The translations under genes and the position numbers were made by a program. Shown here piece by piece: positions 35,062-43,473 of a stretch of DNA of 64,000 bases. Position 1 is the stretch's first letter; every line of letters begins with the position of its first letter. Origin of the DNA: Maribacter sp. (GTDB lineage Bacteria > Bacteroidota > Bacteroidia > Flavobacteriales > Flavobacteriaceae); assembly GCA_020629415.1 (NCBI GenBank), contig JAHDDL010000004.1, positions 79,362-143,361 of the forward strand, in the 5' to 3' direction. The notes beneath the pieces are model-generated. The model was not told the DNA's origin and did not search any database. It saw nothing but the letters and a program-made list of their open reading frames with translations.

Positions 35062-35712
35062 TTTCTTTTTATAGTAGTCGTTAAGTACAGTTTTTCTACC
35101 AATAGTCTTCGTAATTATATCTTTATCCAAGTCCCAACCTCTTGCCGGTGAGTATTCTCTACCATACCATATAATTTGCAAATGAAGATCGTTCCAAATT
35201 TCTTTAGGAAATAAACGTTTGGCATCTTTTTCTGTCTGTACTACATTTTTTCCATTGGTAAAACCCCATCTATATAATAACCTATGAATATGGGTGTCTA
35301 CTGGAAAAGCAGGAATGCCAAAAGCTTGGGAAATCACCACACTTGCCGTTTTGTGGCCAACAGCTGGTAATGCTTCCAAATGCTCCAACTCTTGCGGTAC
35401 TTCACCGTCATGTTTATCAATTAAAATTTGGGATAAACCATGAATTCCTTTAGCCTTCATGGGCGATAGGCCTACGGGCTTTATAATTTCCCTAATTTCA
35501 TCAACACTTAATTTGACCATATCATAGGGGTTGTCCGCTTTGGCAAATAGGAGGGGAGTAATTTTGTTTACCCTAACATCTGTACTTTGCGCAGACATTA
35601 ACACCGCAATTAAAAGGGTATAAGGGTCTTTGTGGTCTAATGGAACAGGAATTTCTGGATATAACTCTTGTAATGTTTTAATTGTAAAAGCTATTTTTTC
35701 TGCTTTCGTCAT
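35050..35712 (-). CDS. nth: Endonuclease III homologue lacking the 4Fe-4S cysteines
   Basis: 220 residues. The helix-hairpin-helix LPAVGHKTASVV with catalytic K121 and the catalytic D139 in FPVDTHIHR mark a bifunctional base-excision glycosylase/AP lyase that removes oxidised pyrimidines. In E. coli Nth the C-terminus binds a 4Fe-4S cluster through C-x6-C-x2-C-x5-C; here that part reads WYGREYSPARGWDLDKDI and contains no Cys at all. The protein is therefore a cluster-free variant with catalytic residues intact. The C-terminus overlaps the terminator hairpin. Confidence 0.9.
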   Translation of the reverse strand: MTKAEKIAFTIKTLQELYPEIPVPLDHKDPYTLLIAVLMSAQSTDVRVNKITPLLFAKADNPYDMVKLSVDEIREIIKPVGLSPMKAKGIHGLSQILIDKHDGEVPQELEHLEALPAVGHKTASVVISQAFGIPAFPVDTHIHRLLYRWGFTNGKNVVQTEKDAKRLFPKEIWNDLHLQIIWYGREYSPARGWDLDKDIITKTIGRKTVLNDYYKKKKTR

Positions 35713-35766
35713 TAATTGTTTAATTTTGAATGAAAATATTTAAACACAAATTTAAAAATATCATAG

Positions 35767-36219
35767 ATGAATACATTAAAAGTTGGTGATAAAGTACCAT
35801 CATTTTCTGCAAAGGATCAAGATGGCAATACTGTGAGTTTATCGGATTATAAAGGAAAAAAGCTAATTGTATTTTTCTATCCAAAAGCTAGCACACCAGG
35901 TTGCACCGCAGAAGCTTGCAATTTAAGGGATAATTATGCAGAATTACAATCACAAGGCTACGAACTTTTAGGGGTAAGTGCAGATTCAGAAAAAAGGCAA
36001 TCGAATTTTAGAAACAAATATGAGTTTCCTTTTCCGTTATTGGCAGATGAAGACCATACCGTTATCAATGCATTCGGTGTTTGGGGATTAAAAAAATTTA
36101 TGGGTCGTGAGTATGATGGCATCCATAGAAAAACCTTTGTGGTAGATGGTGAAGGTATTGTGACTAAAGTTATAGATAAGGTAAAAACCAAGGATCACGC
36201 AGCGCAGCTACTAGATTAA
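35767..36219 (+). CDS. bcp: Thioredoxin-dependent peroxiredoxin, BCP type
   Basis: 150 residues. Peroxidatic C46 in the motif PKASTPGCTAEAC, with the resolving C51 five residues on, as in E. coli Bcp (C45, C50). GVSADSEKRQSNFRNKYEFPFPLLAD follows, with the typical Trp/Arg late in the chain. It reduces hydrogen peroxide and organic peroxides using thioredoxin in the cytoplasm. Divergent from nth. Confidence 0.95.
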   Translation: MNTLKVGDKVPSFSAKDQDGNTVSLSDYKGKKLIVFFYPKASTPGCTAEACNLRDNYAELQSQGYELLGVSADSEKRQSNFRNKYEFPFPLLADEDHTVINAFGVWGLKKFMGREYDGIHRKTFVVDGEGIVTKVIDKVKTKDHAAQLLD

Positions 36220-36245
36220 TGGTAAGTTCTTGATATTGTAATGAA

Positions 36246-36272
36246 AAAACGCCTATTTTGTATGGGCGTTTT
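36246..36272. terminator. Terminator between bcp and the next gene
   Basis: AAAACGCC(C)-type stem: AAAACGCCTAT / ATGGGCGTTTT with a short loop, T tract on one side and A tract on the other; serves converging genes. Confidence 0.75.
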
Positions 36273-36299
36273 CTCTTCAAAATCTTAGATATCAACTAC

Positions 36300-37754
36300 T
36301 TACTCCGTTTCTTGGTCCTCCGTTTTTCTAGTAAATAATTGCTTTTGCTTTATGATTTCCGCAATTCCTTCCGGTAACATTTGTTCCCAGCCCTCATCAT
36401 TGTTCATTAATTTTTTAAGTACATCTCTAGAGAAAATATGCATTACTTCTGGTTCATAATCAATTATGTCCATTACCTTACCGTTATATTTAAAGAATTT
36501 ATATAATTCTTTCATACGTGGGTGAACCTTAACATTGTTACTTGTCATGATCTGCCCGGTATCTGGGTTTTTCATTGGGTATAGATATACCTGTAAATCT
36601 TTAAAGAATAATTTGCCGAATGCCTCTAGTATGCCACCACTTAAATGGCGGTAATATTTTTCGTCGAATATGTCTACCAAGTTGTTTACGCCCATGGTCA
36701 AACCAATTCTATTTTTGGTATAGTTGTTAAAATACTCTACCAATTTATAATATTCTTGGAATTTAGAAATCATTACAGAATGACCAAGAGAGCAAAGTAA
36801 TTCTGCCCTGTCCATAAAATCTTGCTCATCAATTTCGCCAGATGCCTTTAGATTGGAAAGTGTAATTTCAAAAATAACGATGGTATTGTTCTGGTCAACC
36901 CCTTTGTCACGAATGAAAATGTCATAAGACTTCTCGAACATATCTAAATTAACCTTGGTAACAGGTCTAAAACTACCACGTAAGGCCAGTATGTTCTTTT
37001 TGTAAAGTACGGCAGCGGGTAAAAGGTTGTTGCCGTCAGGGCCGAACATTACGGCATCTGTCATATCATTCTTAATGAGCTGTAAACTCATTAAGCGGTT
37101 GTCAACTTCCTTAAAATTAGGTCCGGAGAAGTTGATCATGTCAATCTCTAGTGTATCCTTATCTATATGATCATATAGATATTTCAACATTTTCTTTGGC
37201 TTATGATACTTATAGAAAGCGCCATATATTAAGTTTACCCCAAGTATGCCTAAAGTTTCTTGTTGTAATCTTGCTTCGTTCTGCTTAAAACGAATATGAA
37301 GAATAATTTCATCATATTCTTTTTGATTAGGGTCTAGTTGGTAGCGAATACCTATCCAACCGTGACCTTTATATCGTTTAGAGAAATCAATGGTAGCCAC
37401 TGTGTTGGCATATGAAAAGAACAATCTTTCCGGATGGTTTTCACGACTAATACGCTCTTCCATCAGTTGCATTTCATAATGCAACATAGTCTTCAATCTC
37501 GCTTGGGTTACATAGCGGCCGTCAGATTCTACACCATAAATGGCATCACTAAAATCTTTATCATAGGCACTCATTGCCTTTGCAATGGTACCAGAGGCGC
37601 CACCCGATCTAAAGAAGTGACGTGCGGTTTCTTGACCGGCGCCAATTTCGGCGAAAGTTCCGTATATATCCGGATTTAGATTTATACGTAGGGTTTTTGC
37701 TTTAATAGAAGGAATATTCTCAAAAACACTATCTTTTTTTAATACCGATGCCAT
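36300..37754 (-). CDS. Conserved Bacteroidota protein of unknown function
   Basis: 484 residues, no signal peptide or membrane helix. Distinctive segments are YGTFAEIGAGQETARHFFRSGGASGT near the N-terminus, AMSAYDKDFSDAIYG, FFSYANTVATIDF, GILGVNLIYGAFY, MTDAVMFGPDGNNLLPAAVLYKK and LTMGVNNLVDIFDEKYYRHLSGGILEAFGKLF. I remember close relatives across flavobacteria and some cyanobacteria but know of no function. The GAGQ and N-rich segments hint at nucleotide or cofactor binding, which is guesswork. Its own promoter-like CAAAGTTA lies at 37777-37784. I do not assign a role. Confidence 0.8.
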   Translation of the reverse strand: MASVLKKDSVFENIPSIKAKTLRINLNPDIYGTFAEIGAGQETARHFFRSGGASGTIAKAMSAYDKDFSDAIYGVESDGRYVTQARLKTMLHYEMQLMEERISRENHPERLFFSYANTVATIDFSKRYKGHGWIGIRYQLDPNQKEYDEIILHIRFKQNEARLQQETLGILGVNLIYGAFYKYHKPKKMLKYLYDHIDKDTLEIDMINFSGPNFKEVDNRLMSLQLIKNDMTDAVMFGPDGNNLLPAAVLYKKNILALRGSFRPVTKVNLDMFEKSYDIFIRDKGVDQNNTIVIFEITLSNLKASGEIDEQDFMDRAELLCSLGHSVMISKFQEYYKLVEYFNNYTKNRIGLTMGVNNLVDIFDEKYYRHLSGGILEAFGKLFFKDLQVYLYPMKNPDTGQIMTSNNVKVHPRMKELYKFFKYNGKVMDIIDYEPEVMHIFSRDVLKKLMNNDEGWEQMLPEGIAEIIKQKQLFTRKTEDQETE

Positions 37755-37776
37755 TTCTTACCTGTTTAACTTTTAA

Positions 37777-37784
37777 CAAAGTTA
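37777..37784 (-). promoter_or_regulatory. -7 promoter element of the unknown 484-residue gene
   Basis: Reads TAACTTTG on the minus strand, matching TAnnTTTG, 22 bp before the ATG at 37754. Confidence 0.45.
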
Positions 37785-37924
37785 TAAAGAATGGTTGTTA
37801 CATTGGGCAATAGGAGTAAAAAAATGGACGAACTTTCGGTTATTGTTTTTATTCCCTATCAAATACGATGATCTTATAATTTTCAATAACCAATTTTATT
37901 AAAAAGGGATTAAATTTGTAATAC

Positions 37925-38701
37925 ATGATTAACAATTTACGTATTACTTTTTTAGGTACGGGAACTTCTCAGGGTATTCCCATTATTGGCAGTACGCATC
38001 CGGTTTGTTTAAGTGATAATCCAAAAGATAAAAGGCTACGGGTCTCCGTTTTGCTTTCTTGGGGCAAGTACAATTATGTTATTGATTGTGGTCCAGATTT
38101 TCGTCAGCAAATGCTCAGGTCTAATGTTGACCATTTAGATGGTATTCTATATACCCATGAGCACTCTGATCATACTGCCGGGTTAGACGATATACGTCCG
38201 TTCTTTTTTAGACAAGGTAATATTCCTGTATTTGCACATAATAGGGTAGTACAATCCTTGAAAAAAAGATTCGATTATATTTTTCAGGAAGAGAACAAAT
38301 ATCCAGGGGCACCTACAGTAGACATTAATTTGGTCAAAAATAATGAGCCATTTTTAATAGGAGATAGAAAAGTAACCCCTATAAACGTATTGCATAATAA
38401 ACTGCAGGTATTTGGTTATAGAATAGGGGATTTTACATACTTAACCGATGTAAAAACTGTAATGCCCGAAGAAATAGAAAAAATTAAAGGTTCTAAGGTT
38501 ATTGTAGTCAGTGCATTGCGAATAGAACCCCATATTTCTCATTTTAATTTGGAAGAAGCACTACGTTTTATAAAAGAAGTGAATCCTGAAAAAGCATACT
38601 TAACACATATTAGTCACCTACTTGGTTTTCATGACGAAGTAGAAAAAATGTTGCCGAATAATGTACATTTGGCCTACGATAATTTAACAATCACTATTTA
38701 A
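37925..38701 (+). CDS. Metallo-beta-lactamase-fold hydrolase, PhnP-like
   Basis: 258 residues. FLGTGTSQGIPIIG opens the fold; metal ligands lie in THEHSDHTAGLDDIRP and the later LTDVKT and THISHLLGFHDEVE segments. The closest known type is PhnP, a phosphoribosyl cyclic phosphodiesterase, but no other phn genes are near, so the substrate is open. A TAAATTTG element at 37911-37918 is just 6 bp from the ATG, implying an almost leaderless mRNA. Followed 2 bp later by the next gene, probably co-transcribed. Confidence 0.87.
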   Translation: MINNLRITFLGTGTSQGIPIIGSTHPVCLSDNPKDKRLRVSVLLSWGKYNYVIDCGPDFRQQMLRSNVDHLDGILYTHEHSDHTAGLDDIRPFFFRQGNIPVFAHNRVVQSLKKRFDYIFQEENKYPGAPTVDINLVKNNEPFLIGDRKVTPINVLHNKLQVFGYRIGDFTYLTDVKTVMPEEIEKIKGSKVIVVSALRIEPHISHFNLEEALRFIKEVNPEKAYLTHISHLLGFHDEVEKMLPNNVHLAYDNLTITI

Positions 38702-38703
38702 CT

Positions 38704-39198
38704 ATGAAGGGTAAAATATTTCTTTATTTATTTCTATTTGTATCACTAATTTGTCTTTATCTAGTAGTTAGTAGCGGTAATATGGCAGAAGCGAATGCCA
38801 AGACAATTACTAGATTAGAAAAACAAACCGAAGAATTAAAGGACTCTGTTCAAAAATCATCTTTAAAGGTGCTTGATATGCAGTATTTTTCATTGGAGAA
38901 CAATGATGATGCTTTGGCATATTTTGAGCATTTAGATTTGAAAGATCCTGCTGGTTATGTTGCAGATAAATTGTTGGAAACCAATGCTCAAAAAGGAGAC
39001 AATCCACTAGTACCTTACGAGGGAATGCAAAGTGATTTTAAAATCAATAAAATTAAAGTGCTTAACCATAAATGGATTCTAACCGATTTCTCGGATGGAA
39101 AATATTGGGGAGAGCTATTAATAAAATACGAGTTAAAAGATGACCTTGGGGTAGACTTTACCTTGGTAGATCATTTATTATATACGCGGAGTAATTAA
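38704..39198 (+). CDS. Membrane-anchored coiled-coil protein, unknown function
   Basis: 164 residues. One N-terminal hydrophobic helix (residues 4-22, KIFLYLFLFVSLICLYLVV) is likely an uncleaved anchor; a short coiled coil follows (about 32-52, TRLEKQTEELKDSVQKSS), then a soluble domain facing the periplasm with YFSLENNDDALAYFEHLD and LTDFSDGKYWGELLIKYEL. I do not recognise a family with known function. It starts 2 bp after the PhnP-like gene and its stop overlaps that of the converging esterase by 4 bp. Confidence 0.75.
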   Translation: MKGKIFLYLFLFVSLICLYLVVSSGNMAEANAKTITRLEKQTEELKDSVQKSSLKVLDMQYFSLENNDDALAYFEHLDLKDPAGYVADKLLETNAQKGDNPLVPYEGMQSDFKINKIKVLNHKWILTDFSDGKYWGELLIKYELKDDLGVDFTLVDHLLYTRSN

Positions 39199-39854
39199 AT
39201 TTTATCTGAAATCCATTTTTTAAGGGAGTAGAAATTCTGTGGTGCAACACCGTGCCCTGCAGGAAATTCTTCATATACATGTTCTATACCTAAGCTTTGT
39301 AATAGTTCTGGTGCTTTTCTAGCCCAGTCTACCGGTATTACCTGGTCCATGTCTCCATGAGAACTATAGAAGTTCAACCCGTCAAAATTATTGTTCCTAT
39401 AATTGTCGGTTAAAATAGATTCATTGATATATCCGCTTAAGGCTATAATGTTTTTTACTTTTTTTGGATAAGATAATGCTACGGCATAGCTCAAGATAGT
39501 TCCCTGGCTAAAGCCTAAAAGATTTATATTGTCTTCATCCAAACCATATGTAGAACAAGCTTCGTCAATAAAGTTCTTGATTTTATCACGCGATTCTATA
39601 GCTTGATCATCATCGCTCCATTTTCCTTTTTCATCATCAAAATTAATGGCGTACCAAGCATAACCATAAGGTTGTAAAATGTATGGAGCCCTTACAGCTA
39701 TAATACAAAGTTCTTCAGGTAATTCTGGAGCAAAGGAGAACAAATCTTCCTCATTACTACCATAACCATGTAACATAAAAAGAACCGGTGGTTTTTTGTC
39801 TGTTAGGCTAGAGGGTTTAATAATATGTTCAAGAGATAGGGGAGCTGTTGTCAT
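39195..39854 (-). CDS. Phospholipase/carboxylesterase family alpha/beta hydrolase
   Basis: 219 residues, no signal peptide. The nucleophile S116 is in GFSQGTIL; FMLHGYGSNEEDLFSFAPEL provides the oxyanion region, HGDMDQVIPVDWA the acid, and PAGHGV the catalytic His. This matches the carboxylesterase/lysophospholipase (COG0400) family. Converges with the coiled-coil gene with a 4-bp overlap and lies 4 bp downstream of the small membrane gene, probably one operon with the dihydroorotase homologue. Confidence 0.88.
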   Translation of the reverse strand: MTTAPLSLEHIIKPSSLTDKKPPVLFMLHGYGSNEEDLFSFAPELPEELCIIAVRAPYILQPYGYAWYAINFDDEKGKWSDDDQAIESRDKIKNFIDEACSTYGLDEDNINLLGFSQGTILSYAVALSYPKKVKNIIALSGYINESILTDNYRNNNFDGLNFYSSHGDMDQVIPVDWARKAPELLQSLGIEHVYEEFPAGHGVAPQNFYSLKKWISDKI

Positions 39855-39858
39855 TATA

Positions 39859-40188
39859 TTATTTAATAAAGGTGAACCATTTTTGAAAATACGGACCTAC
39901 GATAGGTACAATCTGTTCTTTGTTACTTAAAGCGCCAATAAAACCATATACCCAAAGTACAATATAGCAAAGATATAGCCCATAAAGGGCGTATTGATTA
40001 TACCACACACTGGAGAATATGGCAAAACCATGAAACATTAAGTGCAAACCAAATGCTTGTCTTGTATGAATTCTTGCAAAACGGTATTGTGGTTCATTGT
40101 TCATGGACAAGGCAATAATTGCCCCAACAATTGTTAAATAGGCAACTATCGCTGTAGTTTTACCTTGTACTTCAGTAGATTTCTCCAT
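39859..40188 (-). CDS. Small membrane protein, DUF4870-like
   Basis: 109 residues, three or four predicted transmembrane helices (KTTAIVAYLTIVGAIIALSM, GLHLMFHGFAIFSSVW, ALYGLYLCYIVLWVYGFIGAL). The segment RFARIHTRQAFGLHL resembles the conserved F-x-x-x-H-x-x-Q-A motif of the DUF4870/Tic20-like family. Function unknown. Starts one base after the dihydroorotase stop, so it is in the same operon. Confidence 0.75.
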   Translation of the reverse strand: MEKSTEVQGKTTAIVAYLTIVGAIIALSMNNEPQYRFARIHTRQAFGLHLMFHGFAIFSSVWYNQYALYGLYLCYIVLWVYGFIGALSNKEQIVPIVGPYFQKWFTFIK

Positions 40189-40189
40189 G

Positions 40190-41449
40190 TTAATTATTTA
40201 AAACTAATTGGTTGTTTGCAATGGTGCCAATTACTTTTCCTTTCATCTTTTTGCCAATTGCAATAGCGTTTTTACTTGAGCTAAAGATCTGATCTTGTGA
40301 AAATTCATAAGTGTCATTTATAGTAAAAAGCGAAAGGTTCGCTTCTTTGCCTACTTCTAGCTTTGGATCTTCTATTCCAAAAACAGAGCGCCCCTTGGTC
40401 AGCAGGGCAACGGTCTCTTCTACATCAAAAAGTTCATTTAACATACCAAATATGCTTTCCAGTCCTATAGTTCCAAAATCTGCATTATCAAACTCCACAT
40501 GTTTTAATTCTACATTGAGCGGAGTGTGATCGGATGTTACAAAATCTATAGTTCCGTTTTTTACTCCTTTTTGTAAAGCTCTTGTATCTGTTGCTGTACG
40601 TAATGGTGGCATTACTTTATATTGGGTGTCAAAATCTTCTAATGCCGTATCCGTAATACTAAGATTGTGGGCGGCAACACTACAGAATACCTGTAATCCT
40701 TTTTTCTTGGCGTCCGCTATTAGTTTTACGGAATTTGCCGTAGAAATGGTAGGTATAAATAACTTGCCACCTGTATATTCCAATACAAATAAATCCCGTG
40801 CTATCTGCAATTCTTCTGCCAGAGCCGGTATGCCTTTTAAACCTAATTTAGTACTGGTAATTCCTTCATTGACAATACCTTTTCCAGAAATACTTTTATC
40901 CAACGGAAAGGAAAATACCATTCCGTCAAAATTTTGAGCGTATTGTAAGGCAATTTTTAATAAGTTGGCATTTGCCATTGGGTTTTTATAGTCGTAAAAT
41001 CCTAGGGCGCCGGCACTTTGCATATCATAAAGTTCAGCCAAAACCTCGCCTTCACCTTTTACGGTCAAATTTCCTAAAGGATGTATTTTGGTCAATTGAT
41101 TTTTTGCGGCATTTTTTAAATATACTATATCAGATGCCGAATCTGGCGTTGGGTGACTACTAGTGTTTAAGATAACATCTGTAAATCCACTTTTGGCAGC
41201 GGTAAGTAATCCATTTTCAATGGTTTCCCTCTCCTCATAACCAGGTTCTCCAAAACTGACCCCGCTATCAAACCACCCTAAGGATACATGTAGGTCCTTA
41301 ATATCTATGACCTTGGTTTTACCGTTAGGTTCTATATTGGTCTCTATGGTATCTATGTTGCCGTTTTTGATGAGTATATCCCTCTTTTTTAGATGAAGAT
41401 TCTTGGTGCTCCCATTTACTATCGTAACTGATTTTAAAAGTATGTTCAT
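40190..41449 (-). CDS. Dihydroorotase homologue lacking metal-binding His (probably non-catalytic)
   Basis: 419 residues from the ATG at 41449; an earlier ATG at 41548 would overlap the upstream gene and add non-homologous sequence. Overall it follows type-I dihydroorotase: FGEPGYEERETIENG, PPLRTATDTRALQKGVKNGTIDFVTSDHTP and GTIGLESIFGML. The DxHxH metal motif is replaced by DSGVS, and the later HVST histidine by TIST; only the AAHNLS His and the D of TSDHTP remain. It is probably a pseudo-dihydroorotase like the PyrC-prime partners of aspartate transcarbamoylase. A true pyrC is expected elsewhere. Confidence 0.85.
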   Translation of the reverse strand: MNILLKSVTIVNGSTKNLHLKKRDILIKNGNIDTIETNIEPNGKTKVIDIKDLHVSLGWFDSGVSFGEPGYEERETIENGLLTAAKSGFTDVILNTSSHPTPDSASDIVYLKNAAKNQLTKIHPLGNLTVKGEGEVLAELYDMQSAGALGFYDYKNPMANANLLKIALQYAQNFDGMVFSFPLDKSISGKGIVNEGITSTKLGLKGIPALAEELQIARDLFVLEYTGGKLFIPTISTANSVKLIADAKKKGLQVFCSVAAHNLSITDTALEDFDTQYKVMPPLRTATDTRALQKGVKNGTIDFVTSDHTPLNVELKHVEFDNADFGTIGLESIFGMLNELFDVEETVALLTKGRSVFGIEDPKLEVGKEANLSLFTINDTYEFSQDQIFSSSKNAIAIGKKMKGKVIGTIANNQLVLNN

Positions 41450-41475
41450 AGGTTTATGGGTAGGTTCGTTAATAG

Positions 41476-43392
41476 TTATTTTAAGAATTTTTGTAGTACC
41501 GTTTCTATTAAAACAAAAGCCAGTGCTAAAATAGCAAACCATTTCCAAAACTCGTTTATGGCATTGCTATTTTGAATTTCTAAAAAGAAGTTTGATACTG
41601 AGGTATTACTATTATTTTTAGGTAGCGTATTGTATAATAGCACACTTTCTTTTCTATCGTAATTAAAGCTTGTGTGCCTTAAAATAACGTCATTATGTTC
41701 AATAGTATAGATACCTGCTTCTTTAGGATTTTCTGTAAATGTTATCTGTACTTTTTTGGGTAAAACACGTTGTTGTGGAATAAATTCTACAGAGGCATTT
41801 GCAATTTTAACGATATCATCTTGTTGCAGTGTCACCGGTAGTTCAATCTTTATATCATCACCGATAATTGAATATAAGGGCGGAAGTTTTAGACTATTGG
41901 TGCCCATATTATAAAATGTGGGAACAATTAAAGGTGAATTTTTAAAATTGGAATTATCACTATTAATTGCTGCAGTAAAGAAATATGCATTCCGCAATCC
42001 GGTTAAAAAAGGATCATTATTTTGAAAAGATAATGCTACGGGCGCATTTGTTTTAAATGTATAGCGCTGTTGAACGATAGGGTATTGAAAATCTGTCACT
42101 TTTTTTTCAAATACGTTCTCAAACAACGGATGCGCAGCTTTTACATTGGCAATGGGCATATCCTGTTTTATTCCGTTCAAGAACTGACTTCTGTTATAGC
42201 TTGATGCCAGTTGGTTGTACGAAGCAATATCGGCGTTTGCCGAGGGCACCAATACAAAACTTCCGCCGTTAGCAGTTAACGTTTTTAATGCGGTTGTTAG
42301 CGAAGTGGGTAGTTTGTCCAATTCGTTGAGAACAACTAAATTTTGACTTTCTATAGTACTATAATTCAATTGTTCTAAAGTGCTACTGGTAAATATAAAT
42401 TCATCTTCGGTATAAATTCTCCTTAAAAAATCTGAAGATGTATTTCCTATGGCCAATATTTTAATTTTTGATTTTTCATCGATATTAAAGTAGAATTGGT
42501 TGTCATAATCCAATCCGGTATCTACGATGGCTATTTTGCCTAGAACAATATCATTTGCATTAATGCTAAAGCGAACATCGGCTTTGTTGTTTTTATCAAA
42601 GTTAGCCGCTGTCTTGGCTATAAGTTTATCATTGTTGTAAAGCGAAACGGGTACTGTTTTTTCTTCGGAATTTGTAGATAATTGTGCAACTAACTCTATG
42701 TTGTCATTACTGCGTTCTGCTATAAAAACGGTATCTATAGCGGTATTGATAATAAAATCATTACTAGGCTTTATAAAATGAACAGTAGCATTATTGGTTG
42801 AATCTATAACCGTAACGTCTCCCATACGTTCTTGAAAATCTGATATGAGCACCAAATTCTTTTGTGATGCCGCATTATCGGTAAAATAGGTTTTACCTTT
42901 TAAAATAATTTCAGAAATATTTAATTGCTTCGGTCCAACGGAAAGGTCTAGCAGTTCGTTTTGGATGTCTTTTATAACAACATCATTAAATGATTGTTTA
43001 TTTGTAAAAAGCGTAAATCGTTGATCTGAAGGAATATTTTCTATAAAATCCTGAACGGTGTTTTTAAAGAAGTTGCCGTTTTCGACCTGCCCGTTCATGC
43101 TAAAAGAATCATCTAGATAAAAAACGGTTTCTTTTTCTTGAAGAGCAGTTTCATTGGCTATAAAAGGTTGCGCAAATGCGAGAACCAATGCTCCTAGCAG
43201 CCCCATTCTAGTAATCAACAATAACCATTTCTTTAATGTGCTACTTTTTCTAGATTCAGATACTACTTGCTTTAAGAACTTTACGTTGGTAAATGGTGTT
43301 TTCTTAAATCGGCGTAATTGAAAAAGATGAATTATAATAGGAATGAGTAGTAGTAAAAGCCCCCAAAGAAGTTCTGGATATTTAAATTGCAT
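41476..43392 (-). CDS. BatA-like membrane protein with degenerate von Willebrand A domain
   Basis: 638 residues. The N-terminus MQFKYPELLWGLLLLLIPIIIHLFQLRRF is the aerotolerance-regulator (BatA) signature, a first membrane helix with basic exit; a second helix is near residue 65. A von Willebrand A-like domain starts at VFYLDDSFSMNG (MIDAS-like DxSxS), followed by beta-rich periplasmic domains; a last helix is at 615-632. Typical flavobacterial neighbour of a dihydroorotase homologue; the 26-bp gap supports co-transcription. Role unknown, probably envelope stress. Confidence 0.87.
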   Translation of the reverse strand: MQFKYPELLWGLLLLLIPIIIHLFQLRRFKKTPFTNVKFLKQVVSESRKSSTLKKWLLLITRMGLLGALVLAFAQPFIANETALQEKETVFYLDDSFSMNGQVENGNFFKNTVQDFIENIPSDQRFTLFTNKQSFNDVVIKDIQNELLDLSVGPKQLNISEIILKGKTYFTDNAASQKNLVLISDFQERMGDVTVIDSTNNATVHFIKPSNDFIINTAIDTVFIAERSNDNIELVAQLSTNSEEKTVPVSLYNNDKLIAKTAANFDKNNKADVRFSINANDIVLGKIAIVDTGLDYDNQFYFNIDEKSKIKILAIGNTSSDFLRRIYTEDEFIFTSSTLEQLNYSTIESQNLVVLNELDKLPTSLTTALKTLTANGGSFVLVPSANADIASYNQLASSYNRSQFLNGIKQDMPIANVKAAHPLFENVFEKKVTDFQYPIVQQRYTFKTNAPVALSFQNNDPFLTGLRNAYFFTAAINSDNSNFKNSPLIVPTFYNMGTNSLKLPPLYSIIGDDIKIELPVTLQQDDIVKIANASVEFIPQQRVLPKKVQITFTENPKEAGIYTIEHNDVILRHTSFNYDRKESVLLYNTLPKNNSNTSVSNFFLEIQNSNAINEFWKWFAILALAFVLIETVLQKFLK

Positions 43393-43410
43393 TCCTTATT
43401 TTGATTAACG

Positions 43411-43418
43411 CAAAGATA
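43411..43418 (-). promoter_or_regulatory. -7 promoter element of the BatA-like operon
   Basis: Reads TATCTTTG on the minus strand, 18 bp before the ATG at 43392; matches TAnnTTTG. The same octamer precedes uvrA, the YfhO gene and sigma copy A. Confidence 0.5.
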
Positions 43419-43473
43419 ATTATTTTGAAATTAGAAGCTTGGGAGAAAGCAACTATTATTTTGAGATACTTCA

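Noticed and set aside
36300..37754. TonB-dependent receptor or other database-like label for the 484-residue protein
   Set aside because: No signal peptide, plug or barrel pattern is visible, so such a label is unsupported.
41450..41548. N-terminal extension of the dihydroorotase homologue
   Set aside because: It overlaps the end of the BatA-like gene and has no similarity to the family; ATG 41449 is better.
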